Assembly: GCF_003054445.1 (NCBI RefSeq) | Contig: NC_042508.1 | Span: 806,001-870,000 of the forward strand | Reading direction: 5' to 3' | Length of the DNA: 64,000 nucleotides | Source: Pichia kudriavzevii | Lineage: Eukaryota; Ascomycota; Pichiomycetes; Pichiales; Pichiaceae | In this document: positions 10,311 to 20,679 of the stretch, piece by piece | Numbering within the stretch: the stretch's first letter is position 1 | How the letters are laid out: each line of letters opens with the position of its first letter | The notes under the pieces: model-generated | Told to the model about the DNA's origin: nothing | What the model saw: the letters and a program-made list of their open reading frames with translations, nothing else | Database searches by the model: none | Made by a program: the position numbers and the translations under genes

Positions 10311-13300
10311 TCAAAACGAGTGGATGATTTTGTTTAATTCTGAAACTATCAGCACGCTCTCGGACGTGTTCCTGTATGCAACTTCCATATTGAGATACTG
10401 GTTGTTGTTTTTTATTTCAATATTTGGTAACTGTAATTTTCCGGGTTTTAGGGGGATAAATGTGAGATCAAATTCATGATGTGATCCTGTTTCAGATGCT
10501 TCTTTTAAATCAACAAAGAACGCTATGTTCTTGAGTCCAGAAATGACCCATTTTTGATCGTTTCCTGTAAATGCCATTTCTAGACTAGCTGAATTACCAT
10601 GGAAGCCATAACTTACAGATTCTTCGTTACCACAGAATCTAACCTTCTTCTCGGTTTTATCAAATTCCTCAATTTGATTTTTGGTCAGATTTACGATGTG
10701 TACATCTATCACCACTTTCACATTTATTGGTTCACAAACAAGATATTGCAATTCTCTCTTAAACTCATACTTTACTGTGTTCATCATATTCAGTGGCGGC
10801 AAATCTACTGGTATATGTAATTCACAAGCGGTGCTACTATAAACATCATTTTTCATTTTTTCATCTATTTCCAAGTCTTTTATTGATTCAATAAAATCTA
10901 AAACTGCTTCAGAGAAAGTGCCTATTTTCTTCTTGTCAATGAAATTATAACAGTCCTTGAGTTTCGCTTCGTGGAAATTAGTAATTATTATCCTGTTCGT
11001 TATAGCAAAAAAGTTGACTTTGTAGTTTAAACATGGCCATATTTTAGAAGCAGCATTTGAAAAACAAAACACATCAACAGGACCTACCATCTCCATTTTA
11101 GTGATAAAATTCAAAAATGTCAACTTCATTATTCCTATAATTTCTTCGAGAATACAATTATATTTTATTTTCAACAAAACTGATTTATCGTTAAAATCCT
11201 TTATCTTAAAGAAAAAAGTTGAACCTTGCTCTAAAAATGCAACAGTATCCTTTGGTGACTTCCACCCCGTAATCAACTCATTATCAGATATTAAAGATGT
11301 ATCTTGAATTCGTATTGGGTTGTCCACAGATATAGCATTTACAGTGTAGTGTGACAGCAAGAAAAAATCTTGGCCACTGTGTTCATCAGATGTTCCAAAA
11401 AACTCATCCGCTGCTACGGCAATTGGCAACAAACTTTCAACAACCGACTTATGTTTCCTTGAGCAGAGAAGAGTTTCTCCTTCCGGTGGATGGGACTTGA
11501 ATTTTAGCTCGTACGAAAGTTCAAGCATGGTATTTACAACGTACGGAGGAAAATAATAAGGAATTTCGACGCAAAGTGTATCCTCTGTTTGCCATTTATG
11601 AGATTTGCTAGGCCTGAATAGTAACTTTTTGGTATCTTCTATTACCTCAAATTCCACACAGGATGTGATGCCATTTTGAATACACTTCATACTATAATCT
11701 TCTTCTTTAGAAAGTTTATCTGGATCTGTTTTTACAAAAACCATTTCAATGTCGGATACATCATTAGATCCCACCTTTACTTCAAAAACCAACAGATCCT
11801 TATTAAGGTAACGTGTCTTTGAAACTTCCATTTTCGCAGTTGTGTTGGCCTTGGAACTTTCATTCTTCATACAATAAAATGTTTCAATCGGAGTGATACC
11901 AACAGCAGCACAAACATTTTGGACTAAGACAAGCTTATTGCTGAAAACAGATAATTTTTTCGCTTCAAATCTACCAAATACCAAATCAGCACATCTCAGC
12001 GTTATCGGATTCTTCCTTTTCAGATGCAATTTTTTGGTATAGGTAAAAACAACAGTGTTACCAACATCATCAACCATTTCAAGTTTTATCTTATCAACAG
12101 TACTGCATAACTCAGATTTCATTAGCAAATCAATCTCATAAACATCTACCTCAGAACAATAGACAGATGACAACGATTCAACAGTAAAAATATTATTTGT
12201 CTCCATTCTTTCAAGGGTAGCAAGCTCGTCACATAATTTCCTAAACTTGCCATCATCAATTTTTGTAGGATCCCTTTCTGCCAAAGTGATATAACTAGCT
12301 AAAAGTTGTGAAACAACACACTCACCCCTTTGCTCAACAAGCTTATTTAAATTTTCAATATAGACTTCTAATAATGAAGTTCCAATGAACTCCCACCCTG
12401 TGCTAAAAAAATAATCGAACGATTTCAACAATTGGTTACAAGATGTCTCATAGTCATCTGTCGAATAGAAAAGTATAAGGGCTAGTTCAGTTGATAATGT
12501 GGCAATAGTATTTAGATTGACCCCGTAATCGTTATAGTTAGCGATTAGCTCACGAGTTTTCTCAATGACATAGTCGGAAAACGTCTTTTGGGTTTTCATT
12601 ATTTTCTGAATTTCTTCACTTTCAACAACATAGTCTTCGTTTTCAAATTGAATATCAATAATCGATAAAGATCCTCTTAAAGAATATCCTTGAGAGGTAC
12701 CTAAAGCTATGAGTTCGTTTCTTTGTAAATGCAATAACTTTCCAATACTAGTAATTATTGTTTCCGAATTCTCGGTATGAAGCTGTAGAGTTTCCTTCAA
12801 GTATGAACTGCTCAGAAACATTTCAATCATTGCAAACGCAATCTCATTGCGTTTATAACATATCTCTAAGGAGTTTAGAAATGATAACAAACTTTCAGCA
12901 AGCAGCTTCATTTTTTTGAGGTAGCCCATCTTTGTTGGTTGTTCAGTTTGCAAAACATTTTTTAGCCTTTTGTAATAGCACATCTTCTTATGGAAGCTTG
13001 ATGATGTTTCTTTTGGATCATTATCCCCATTGACATCCACCATTTCCAATATCTCGGACACACCGACAGAAAGAAATTCTGCTTTCGGGATAGAAGGAAA
13101 CGCGTTGAATAGTTCTGAATATAACACCATGGCATCTTCTTGTTGGTGCAAGTGCTCAAAAATTGAGGCACACTTCAAAGGACTATTTTCAAAATATTTT
13201 AGTTGTCTGTTTATGGAATTTGCCAAAAGTGATGAAGTAGAGCTACTAATTATTTTCCATACTTCTTTCTTTTCGTCGATATTCGAATAAATCGATTTGA

Positions 13301-13760
13301 TTTTGAAAATGTTCTCCTGGGTAAATTCTCTGTTGTCAAAATCACTTTTTAGTTTGTGAAAAATATTGGTTTTTAAATATTTATCAGCAGCTGTTCTCAA
13401 CTCTGTGTTCTCAAAAAAGAAGATAAAGTATGGGATTTTCGGCTGTTCTTTTTTCATGCTTCCTAGCCACTGTAGTATTAGTGGCCGGATTCTTGACCTA
13501 TAATCTTCAACCGTCTGGCATGTTATAAACAAAAACTTCAGGAATTTAACATCTTTAGATTCTGTATGTGGAATCTCTTCAATGAAATTGAACATGACAT
13601 TTTTTAATACTCTTAGATTATCTGAGTTATCTTTCCAATAGAATGAAGGAATACGGATGTGCTCCTCAAAATCTGTCCTAAACCCACCCTGAAAAATTGA
13701 TAGTGGATCGTAGAATCCAACATCTAAATCAATTGATTTGTTGCCTACTTTAGTTCCCAT
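10311..13760 (-). CDS. TRS130: TRS130, TRAPPII complex subunit
   Basis: Large subunit of the TRAPPII complex, which activates Rab GTPases (Ypt31/32) at the late Golgi. The 1149-residue product (1102 in S. cerevisiae) keeps the N-terminal pattern VGFYDPLSIF, HIRIPSFYW and FIEEIPHTES, followed by VEDYRSRIRPLILQWL, which matches the conserved EYRSKVRPLIKEWL region. The rest is alpha-helical, then beta-rich toward the C-terminus, as in TRAPPC10 proteins. It is divergent from the ESC1-like gene; TRS130 and ESC1 are adjacent and divergent in S. cerevisiae too (YMR218C, YMR219W), which supports both calls. Confidence 0.93.
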   Translation of the reverse strand: MGTKVGNKSIDLDVGFYDPLSIFQGGFRTDFEEHIRIPSFYWKDNSDNLRVLKNVMFNFIEEIPHTESKDVKFLKFLFITCQTVEDYRSRIRPLILQWLGSMKKEQPKIPYFIFFFENTELRTAADKYLKTNIFHKLKSDFDNREFTQENIFKIKSIYSNIDEKKEVWKIISSSTSSLLANSINRQLKYFENSPLKCASIFEHLHQQEDAMVLYSELFNAFPSIPKAEFLSVGVSEILEMVDVNGDNDPKETSSSFHKKMCYYKRLKNVLQTEQPTKMGYLKKMKLLAESLLSFLNSLEICYKRNEIAFAMIEMFLSSSYLKETLQLHTENSETIITSIGKLLHLQRNELIALGTSQGYSLRGSLSIIDIQFENEDYVVESEEIQKIMKTQKTFSDYVIEKTRELIANYNDYGVNLNTIATLSTELALILFYSTDDYETSCNQLLKSFDYFFSTGWEFIGTSLLEVYIENLNKLVEQRGECVVSQLLASYITLAERDPTKIDDGKFRKLCDELATLERMETNNIFTVESLSSVYCSEVDVYEIDLLMKSELCSTVDKIKLEMVDDVGNTVVFTYTKKLHLKRKNPITLRCADLVFGRFEAKKLSVFSNKLVLVQNVCAAVGITPIETFYCMKNESSKANTTAKMEVSKTRYLNKDLLVFEVKVGSNDVSDIEMVFVKTDPDKLSKEEDYSMKCIQNGITSCVEFEVIEDTKKLLFRPSKSHKWQTEDTLCVEIPYYFPPYVVNTMLELSYELKFKSHPPEGETLLCSRKHKSVVESLLPIAVAADEFFGTSDEHSGQDFFLLSHYTVNAISVDNPIRIQDTSLISDNELITGWKSPKDTVAFLEQGSTFFFKIKDFNDKSVLLKIKYNCILEEIIGIMKLTFLNFITKMEMVGPVDVFCFSNAASKIWPCLNYKVNFFAITNRIIITNFHEAKLKDCYNFIDKKKIGTFSEAVLDFIESIKDLEIDEKMKNDVYSSTACELHIPVDLPPLNMMNTVKYEFKRELQYLVCEPINVKVVIDVHIVNLTKNQIEEFDKTEKKVRFCGNEESVSYGFHGNSASLEMAFTGNDQKWVISGLKNIAFFVDLKEASETGSHHEFDLTFIPLKPGKLQLPNIEIKNNNQYLNMEVAYRNTSESVLIVSELNKIIHSF

Positions 13761-13845
13761 GTCTACCCGCGGAGCATAAACTAAAACTAGCGATCGGTTA
13801 GAATATGCTGGTTTTGTCTTTGAAACTTGACCGTGTTCTGTGTTG

Positions 13846-13853
13846 TATAAATA
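13846..13853 (+). promoter_or_regulatory. Possible TATA box for the ESC1-like gene
   Basis: TATAAATA in the 291-bp divergent TRS130/ESC1 promoter, about 200 bp before the ESC1 ATG. The position is slightly far for a yeast TATA box, so this is a weak call. Confidence 0.35.
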
Positions 13854-14051
13854 GCGAGTTGAAAATTATTAGAGATGCATGTATCACTTGAGCCGGTGCA
13901 CGGATCATCAACACATTTTTTTTGATAGACATCAAATTATTCAGAAAGGAATGTTACTGTTGTTATTGAGGTTATAAGTCTCAAATAATCCGGATCTTAA
14001 TTAAGAACCTTTGGGGTTAATCTTACCATAGATTTTTTGTGTATTCACATA

Positions 14052-17000
14052 ATGGATGGTGCAGAAAGAGAAAACAGACAGGAGATAAGCACAAATGAAA
14101 ACAAAGAGAAGTTAATTGTGCGTTTGTCTCGACGTAATACACTAATTGAACAAGCAACTAGAAGGCATTATGAGAATAATCCCAATGTGATATTTGTTTA
14201 TGAAGAAGAAGAGGTTTTAGACACACCTGAATACTGGGCTACAATTGCAAGGAGAGCCAATATTCCAGTCGAAGAGGATGATGTTGAGGAGGTACCTAGC
14301 TTGGTCGATAAAGGAGATTCCAAGTGTTACGATAACCCAAGAGAACTATATGAGAAACTTTTAGCTCGACAACAAGCGTATAAAAAACTATCAACAGAAG
14401 CAGAAGATGAATACTATGCTAATATCGAATATGAGTATCAATTGAAAAAGAACCGTAAGAGAAAGTCTGATGAAAAAGATTCAGACAGAGAGAGTAAGAT
14501 TGACAATTTTATGAAATTGTTCAACTATCAGCAGTCAAGCTTACGTGGTTCAAAAGACGCAGAACCAAGCGTAAATACCTCTGCGGAAAACAATGCAGAA
14601 AAACCTGATGATGTCGATTCTGATGTGAGTTTGGTTATTCTATCAGAGCATGACGATGTCAACGACAAAGTAGGTCATCAAGAAGAAATCGCCGAGGGTC
14701 GCTGTACGGGGAATTATGATTTAGAGACGGGATCCAACAGAATTGCAGACGGTGATGGATTTGAAGTAGAAGAACTTTATGAGGAAGAAAAATCTAGTCT
14801 TTTAGATGATGTGGAAGATGTGAGAAACTACAATAACGAGGAAATAATAGATATACATGAAACACTAAATCCTGAAGGAGATTATGAAAATTTTTCAGAT
14901 AATTACGATATGGGAATGAATGTACGGGCTGAAGAAGATATCAATTTAACACACAAGATAATCCCTGGGATACAGGAAGTGGGTTATACTTATTTTGAAG
15001 AGACCGTAACAACCAGCGAAGCCTGTGAAACAGACGGGACTAATTTATCTGAAGAAATTTCAGAGAAAAATGAAGAGACTGAAGAGGGTGCTGGATCTGA
15101 AGCAGATTATGTTGTAAAGAATGACAAAGCCACGGAAGTAAATAACTTTGTTAGCTTAGACTCAGACTCTGATTCATATGGAAAATTTGGAAATAATAAT
15201 AGTATGTCAAATGAAGGGTTAAATGAACAAGGGTTAAGTGAAGAGTTAAGTGAAGAAGAGTTAAGTGAAGAAGAGTTAAGTGAAGAAGGATCAAACAGGA
15301 AAAGATTAAGTGAAGAAGAAGAAGAAGAAGAAGAAGAAGAAGAAGGAAATAAGCTAAACAGAGAGAATAATTATCTGGCTAATGATGCAGTTTACGCATT
15401 CTTTTCTGCACAATTAGAGAATCAGCGACAAGCAAATACAGAACAACCTTTAGAGGAGGAAGTAGTGGAAATTCAAAGAAATGAAATAGAGCCAAGAAAC
15501 CAGGCGGGAATTCAAGAAAATCATGTCTTTTCTGAGGATGCATCGCTGGATGATAGTTTACTGGGCAATAATACCGAAACAATCCAAGTATATCCAGAAT
15601 CCGATACTAAAATTTCCTCCATTGACGAAACAACTTTTCACTCCGCAATTGGGAATGCATCAATAGAAGGATCAACTCCCGTAAATGAGAACAATGCTTT
15701 AGAAATGAGCATACAGCAAGAGGTTCTTGAACCATCACATAGGCATGTCATTTTCAAACCTATGACTCCTCCTCGACCACCCACGCCAGAAGCGCCGCAA
15801 TTATTTATTGGACTATCCGAATTACTCTCTGCCTCATTAGATATTCAATCTAAACAAAGTGCAGGTCATGATGTTGATCCAGAACTTGTAGAGACCACTA
15901 GTAAGTTAATAGAGAAAACATCTAATGTTATTGGCGAAATATCAGACACAGAGTTAGAGAGAATTATTTCAAGACCTAGTACGGTTGACCGTGAACAAAA
16001 GATAGACGCCGAAGAGGAAGACAAAGTGGAAAGTGAAGCTGAATACACCGAGCATATGGTGGTGATTGATGAGCCTCAAATTAAAGTGACAAGGGATAAA
16101 CAATCGACACCTCTTCCAGAGAATTACATTACCAAAAAGGCGGCATCAGTGTTAGACAACCTAGCATCTGAAAGCTTTAGTGTTTTATCAGAGTCATCAA
16201 TGTTAGCGAACACTAAAAATGAGGGTGCTGATAATTGTGTAAATGAGGAAGATTACATAAACTCATTGATTACGGAAACACTGAATGATACAAATAGAAC
16301 GAATTTGGTGGCAGCTTCAGGAGGTGTTTATGGGGAAACTATTCTCGAATCCAATGGGGATATATCAAATTGCAATCAATCATTTTTTGTAGAAAGCTTA
16401 TCTGATCAGAAAGATGAAGATGGCATGGAAGATAATGTTACGGATAACAAAGAGGAAACGTTTAACAATAATGATGATGAGGAGATTATTGATCATAAGT
16501 CTACAGATACGGATGAACTTGAAGATTCTGTTACACATGATGTTACATCTTTTATCCATGTCACCAATAATGCCATACAAAGTAACGTCGAACCAAATGC
16601 TGAAGTCGATGATAATTTCACAATCGGATCTGACACCTCAGAAACGGGAAAATTGAGAAACGAGGCAACTTTAGCAAGTAACGAACATCTTCGGAATGAA
16701 CATGAAGCAACTGAAAGTTTGACAGCTTCCTTTCAGGAAGAGTGCTCCAATGCTTCTAATTTGGAGAAAGAAGAGAAAAAAGTAAAAAAGAGAGCTTTTG
16801 ATGAAGTTGAAGATATTTCAAACAATTTCGATTCTACTGGCGAGTTTCCTAGATTGAAAAGGAGGCAGTTTTCAATATTCAATCCGTTTTCTTGGTTTGG
16901 GAAAACCACTTTTAAGAATGTTGAAAATAAGAACATTTTTGAATTTAGTAACGGCGAAAAGATTGAGAGTAACAAGCTATTTCAAAATGAATCTATTGGT

Positions 17001-19646
17001 GAAGGGGTAGATGGCGTTGCTGAAGATAATTGCAGCTATAGCACACAAGAGAAAGAAAAGGAAGAGTCAGAACCTGCAAGTGCAACCGAATTGGAAATAA
17101 ATCATAATAGTGCATATGCGGAACAAGAAGAAACTAATACATTCAAACAACCCAATGAACAAACCGAAAATGAGCGCAGCGAAATTGTGGACTCGAAATA
17201 TAATAGTTACCAGCCAAATGCTTTTGAGAAAGCTAAACCTATATGTGGAGTGTCTACAGAAGGAGAAGTCGATACCTCACACGAGCCGAATATTCTCACT
17301 GCAAGCCCAAATATTTCAACAAATTCCGAGTCAGCCGATATAGGAGCTCAAGATGTACACAAGAAGGTGGGTATGGTGTTTTTGGACGATACATCTATCT
17401 CGGATGATCAAGAAGGCAAGAGTACTGAAAATAGCAAAAACTTGAATGAAAACGAAAATGCGGGAGGTGAAATGGATTTATCAACACAAAAATCTTGGTT
17501 TTCTGGATTAATTAGTGCCGTTAAAGAGTTTTCAAAAGGTGCCCTGATTGATGGAGCGGTTGATGATGATACTGATTCTAGCAGCAGCACACAATCATTA
17601 AATGACTCTGATAGTGCTACTGATTCATCAGTTTCTGCAAAACATGGAGTGGCCTCCACAGAGGAAAGCACAAACACGGGAGAACATACCTCTACTGAAT
17701 CTAGTTACACAGAATCAAAGAATGACTCAGTTTCAAGACAAGAAACAACTTTGAATATAGAACAAGTTGATGAACCTGAAACCTTTGAATTATACGAAAA
17801 TGAACAACCTTCTGCCGATTCAACTGTCCATGAAATAACTGATTTTCTTAGTATTGTCGAAGAAAAGTTAGATGAGGAGATATTTAATGTAGTTAATTCC
17901 CCAAGTGAAACGGAAGCTGGGAACTCAGAACATTTCAAAAATTACGAACAAGAGGTTACAGAATTTATGGAAGTTCACGAATATGAAGATGGTAAGGAAA
18001 AGTCAATGCGTATTGAATTAAGCTCTGATCCTAAAGATGATAACCAGCAAATGGAAACGACAAAATGTGGTGATGGTGACGATGTTGAACGTCCTCCGGT
18101 GGAAACGAGATATTCAGAAGATGGTATCAGTGATTTGGGAGGAGCACATTACATAGAGTCAAAAGCAAATAAAGACGATAATGAGGTGGTGTCTCATTCA
18201 GGAAGCGAAAATTGTAATCTAGAATTACCTAAACCATTGGGAAATAGCAGGGATTCCAACTTTTCAGGTATTTCTAATGAATTGACCTTATATCCTTATA
18301 AGCTGGTTTCCTCAGAAGAAACGCTTGAAGAGACTGCTGAATTAAAGAAAACGAAACATAGTCATGAGTTGCAGAAGCAAGAAGATAATTTTGTTGAGAC
18401 TATTTATGTGCACGATGCAGTACAAGAAGTGAAAGATACTGAAACAGGTTTGGGAAAAGACGAATCAAACTTTAATGATGCTGAATCATCAGAAGAGAAA
18501 AAAATAGTATCCAGTGCTAATTTTGGAGATGTATTAGTTAGTAATAATGATGCTGCGCCTTCAGGTGAGGTGATTAAAGAGACATCCAATGGTGAAAAAA
18601 GAGAAGCCACTCCAGAGACAGATACAATGGAAGTTGTTGACAGCGAAGACATGGAGGAACCAAATGGTGAGAAAAATTCCCATGATTACAAAATACAAAC
18701 AAATGAATCTGTTGATGCTACAGAAATAATTAAAGTTGATCCTTTAGATTACGAGAAAATTACCGTGAAATCATCGAAAATTCCGAAAGTAGAAGTTGAA
18801 TTACTAAAAAAACCTAACAAGAGAGGCCGGGGTGAAAATTCAGATTCTGAAGAAGAAGAAGATTCTCTCAATAAACGTCTTCATCTGCAAGATTCAAAAC
18901 TAGAAGCGCCTCCTGTTGCAGTTAGGACCAGGTCGAGATCTCCATCACGGAAACCGTCTGATTCCAGTACCAGTCGTAACTTATCGTTTGGGGAGAGTGG
19001 GAAGACATCTTTGAATTTTTTAGCCAATAGAGTATTATCATATGGCTCAGATGAGGATCCCGTTGAGATAAACGAGGAACGTTTACCAAGAGATTACACA
19101 GACCTGATTGAGGAAGCAGATAATTTTATAGTTCATGAACTTGAAAGGAAGCCGAGTGCAGCTGGTGTTAAATCGACGAACAGTGATAACGAGGATATTG
19201 ATAGGACGGCATCAGAGAAGGAGCAATTAAACAATCCGCTTGTTGTTCCTAAAAGAACGAGGTCTAATGTTTCATCTTCTTCCAAATCTGAAACTGACAA
19301 GACAAGTGTGGAGTTGAAAACCATTCGTGGCTTAAGAAGCAGGCCCTCTAACTCAGTTACACCTGAGATCATGAGTCGCTCGGGATCAGATGTAGATACT
19401 GGATCGGATAGTGAAGCAACACTTGGAGACCGATTGGCAGCCGCTTCCAAGCGCAGCAAGAAAAACAGTCCATCAGGTAAGGGAGATCGAGATGCAAGCG
19501 GTAGAGGGAGAGGTAGGGGCAGGGGAAGAGGAAATGGAAGAGGTAGAGGGAGAGGTAGAGGAAGAGGCAGGGGAAGATCCACCAGAGGCCATAGCTCGTC
19601 AAGAGGCAGCACCAGAGCTAGTGGTAAGGGGAAAAGTAGTAGGTGA
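14052..19646 (+). CDS. ESC1: ESC1-like giant acidic nuclear protein with RG-rich tail
   Basis: The 1864-residue product starts at the ATG at 14052 (MDGAERENRQ). It is almost wholly low-complexity, E/D/S/N-rich and probably disordered. Positions 392-417 hold repeats of LSEEE, followed by a run of glutamates. Islands of other character include PPRPPTPEAPQLFIGL (about 575), IFNPFSWFGK (about 943), KSWFSGLISAVKEF (about 1147), RTRSRSPSRK (about 1626) and a final arginine-glycine tract (about 1817-1843). The name rests mainly on gene order: ESC1 (1658 residues, acidic, nuclear periphery, silent chromatin anchoring) is the divergent neighbour of TRS130 in S. cerevisiae. Sequence similarity cannot be judged by eye in such a protein. 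The RG tail suggests RNA or G-rich nucleic acid binding and arginine methylation. Confidence 0.75.
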   Translation: MDGAERENRQEISTNENKEKLIVRLSRRNTLIEQATRRHYENNPNVIFVYEEEEVLDTPEYWATIARRANIPVEEDDVEEVPSLVDKGDSKCYDNPRELYEKLLARQQAYKKLSTEAEDEYYANIEYEYQLKKNRKRKSDEKDSDRESKIDNFMKLFNYQQSSLRGSKDAEPSVNTSAENNAEKPDDVDSDVSLVILSEHDDVNDKVGHQEEIAEGRCTGNYDLETGSNRIADGDGFEVEELYEEEKSSLLDDVEDVRNYNNEEIIDIHETLNPEGDYENFSDNYDMGMNVRAEEDINLTHKIIPGIQEVGYTYFEETVTTSEACETDGTNLSEEISEKNEETEEGAGSEADYVVKNDKATEVNNFVSLDSDSDSYGKFGNNNSMSNEGLNEQGLSEELSEEELSEEELSEEGSNRKRLSEEEEEEEEEEEGNKLNRENNYLANDAVYAFFSAQLENQRQANTEQPLEEEVVEIQRNEIEPRNQAGIQENHVFSEDASLDDSLLGNNTETIQVYPESDTKISSIDETTFHSAIGNASIEGSTPVNENNALEMSIQQEVLEPSHRHVIFKPMTPPRPPTPEAPQLFIGLSELLSASLDIQSKQSAGHDVDPELVETTSKLIEKTSNVIGEISDTELERIISRPSTVDREQKIDAEEEDKVESEAEYTEHMVVIDEPQIKVTRDKQSTPLPENYITKKAASVLDNLASESFSVLSESSMLANTKNEGADNCVNEEDYINSLITETLNDTNRTNLVAASGGVYGETILESNGDISNCNQSFFVESLSDQKDEDGMEDNVTDNKEETFNNNDDEEIIDHKSTDTDELEDSVTHDVTSFIHVTNNAIQSNVEPNAEVDDNFTIGSDTSETGKLRNEATLASNEHLRNEHEATESLTASFQEECSNASNLEKEEKKVKKRAFDEVEDISNNFDSTGEFPRLKRRQFSIFNPFSWFGKTTFKNVENKNIFEFSNGEKIESNKLFQNESIGEGVDGVAEDNCSYSTQEKEKEESEPASATELEINHNSAYAEQEETNTFKQPNEQTENERSEIVDSKYNSYQPNAFEKAKPICGVSTEGEVDTSHEPNILTASPNISTNSESADIGAQDVHKKVGMVFLDDTSISDDQEGKSTENSKNLNENENAGGEMDLSTQKSWFSGLISAVKEFSKGALIDGAVDDDTDSSSSTQSLNDSDSATDSSVSAKHGVASTEESTNTGEHTSTESSYTESKNDSVSRQETTLNIEQVDEPETFELYENEQPSADSTVHEITDFLSIVEEKLDEEIFNVVNSPSETEAGNSEHFKNYEQEVTEFMEVHEYEDGKEKSMRIELSSDPKDDNQQMETTKCGDGDDVERPPVETRYSEDGISDLGGAHYIESKANKDDNEVVSHSGSENCNLELPKPLGNSRDSNFSGISNELTLYPYKLVSSEETLEETAELKKTKHSHELQKQEDNFVETIYVHDAVQEVKDTETGLGKDESNFNDAESSEEKKIVSSANFGDVLVSNNDAAPSGEVIKETSNGEKREATPETDTMEVVDSEDMEEPNGEKNSHDYKIQTNESVDATEIIKVDPLDYEKITVKSSKIPKVEVELLKKPNKRGRGENSDSEEEEDSLNKRLHLQDSKLEAPPVAVRTRSRSPSRKPSDSSTSRNLSFGESGKTSLNFLANRVLSYGSDEDPVEINEERLPRDYTDLIEEADNFIVHELERKPSAAGVKSTNSDNEDIDRTASEKEQLNNPLVVPKRTRSNVSSSSKSETDKTSVELKTIRGLRSRPSNSVTPEIMSRSGSDVDTGSDSEATLGDRLAAASKRSKKNSPSGKGDRDASGRGRGRGRGRGNGRGRGRGRGRGRGRSTRGHSSSRGSTRASGKGKSSR
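15229..15346 (+). repeat. Tandem repeat coding for LSEEE and polyglutamate
   Basis: Repeated TTAAGTGAAGAAGAG units followed by a (GAA)n run inside the ESC1-like gene. Both are length-variable types of coding microsatellite. Confidence 0.8.
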
Positions 19647-19803
19647 GGAGAAATAAGCTTCACAAGGTGTGTCATTATTTCAGTTAAGTAAATGCATCTA
19701 TAAATGTAAACTTTCTTTTATTTTATTCTTGGTGACGGAAGTTTAAGGTGAGATAGAGGTAGTAAATATTAATGGAGGATACGAAGATATAATACACAAA
19801 TGG

Positions 19804-20193
19804 CTAAAAATCGTCCTCGTCATCTTCAACTTTAGCAGGACGTGACTTTATACTAGGTTTTCTTTCGTCGTCCTCGTCATCATCATCGTTTTCGTAATCG
19901 TCGTCATTGACATTGTAGCCATTATTGTGTTGGACTCGTTTGGCCTCCTCTTCAGCAACAGCTTCACATGCATCAATCCAGTTGGAATAGATGTCAATCG
20001 GTTCCGATAGCGAATTGATTGCAGTTTGGAATGACTGCCCACAGATCTTACAATTCAAAGTTCCTATACTTGATTTTTTGTCAATTGTACAGTTGATTGC
20101 CTTTTCGTGATTACAAAATAGACACGTAAATTGCGTGTCCAATCTCTGCTTGATTTTCTTCACTGGTTTTGCAGAAGATTTCCTTTTACCCAT
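19804..20193 (-). CDS. ELF1: ELF1 transcription elongation factor
   Basis: Small zinc-binding factor that travels with RNA polymerase II and helps it through nucleosomes. The 129-residue product has the conserved basic N-terminus [10 protein letters not shown] and a four-cysteine zinc ribbon (C24, C27, C48, C51: FTCLFCNHE and [10 protein letters not shown]). The signature [12 protein letters not shown] follows. The C-terminal 45 residues are mostly acidic, as in fungal Elf1. The gene converges on the ESC1-like gene (157 bp apart). ELF1 and RCN1 are neighbours in S. cerevisiae (YKL160, YKL159); here CIC1 lies between them. Confidence 0.96.
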   Translation of the reverse strand: MGKRKSSAKPVKKIKQRLDTQFTCLFCNHEKAINCTIDKKSSIGTLNCKICGQSFQTAINSLSEPIDIYSNWIDACEAVAEEEAKRVQHNNGYNVNDDDYENDDDDEDDERKPSIKSRPAKVEDDEDDF

Positions 20194-20367
20194 TGTACTC
20201 TATTTTCCAATAAAGATGCCACTTGGTGTCGCCTCCGGATTTCAGTTGCAAATTTCCAAGTGTAATACTCTTGTTCATTTCCTCTTCCTCTTATTTATCC
20301 CCTTAATGGCACAACATAGTTAACACTGGATCCAAATTGTTTAAAAGCGCGAGGATTCAAGAAGTGT

Positions 20368-20377
20368 CGACGCGTCG
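20368..20377. promoter_or_regulatory. MCB-like palindrome in the ELF1/CIC1 promoter
   Basis: CGACGCGTCG, a perfect 10-bp palindrome containing ACGCGT, the MBF/MluI cell-cycle box core. It is in the divergent 486-bp promoter, 175 bp upstream of ELF1. A single copy only, so function is uncertain. Confidence 0.4.
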
Positions 20378-20533
20378 TAGGTAAAGACTTTATAAACGAA
20401 AAGTGGGAATTAATGAGATGTTCATAGCTTTATTGCCTTAATTGAGCAAGCTGAAAAAAATTGCCTTTGATCTTAGGAGAGAAACGAGATTTTCGAAGTT
20501 TGTATTAGAATTTTGAATTTTTTTTTTCTCAAT

Positions 20534-20543
20534 TGAAAAATTT
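20534..20543 (+). promoter_or_regulatory. RRPE-like element upstream of CIC1
   Basis: TGAAAAATTT, 137 bp before the CIC1 ATG, fits the ribosomal RNA processing element found before ribosome-biogenesis genes in S. cerevisiae. AT-rich context makes a chance match possible. The rest of the 20194-20679 intergenic stretch has T-rich tracts and no gene. Confidence 0.4.
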
Positions 20544-20679
20544 CCATGTCTGATAGCTTTTTTGTGGAATTTTTTTTTTTTTCAGATTGAAATTGTTTTA
20601 CTATAATAAACTGAAGTTGATTTCTGTGTATAAATATAAATTCCTATACATATCGATCATTACTTCCACCGTTTTAATC

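Noticed and set aside
14037-14051. Earlier start for the ESC1-like gene
   Set aside because: The upstream codon is TTG; the first ATG is at 14052.
19133-19675. 180-codon minus-strand frame rich in leucine and proline
   Set aside because: It is the antisense shadow of the RG repeats of the ESC1-like gene.
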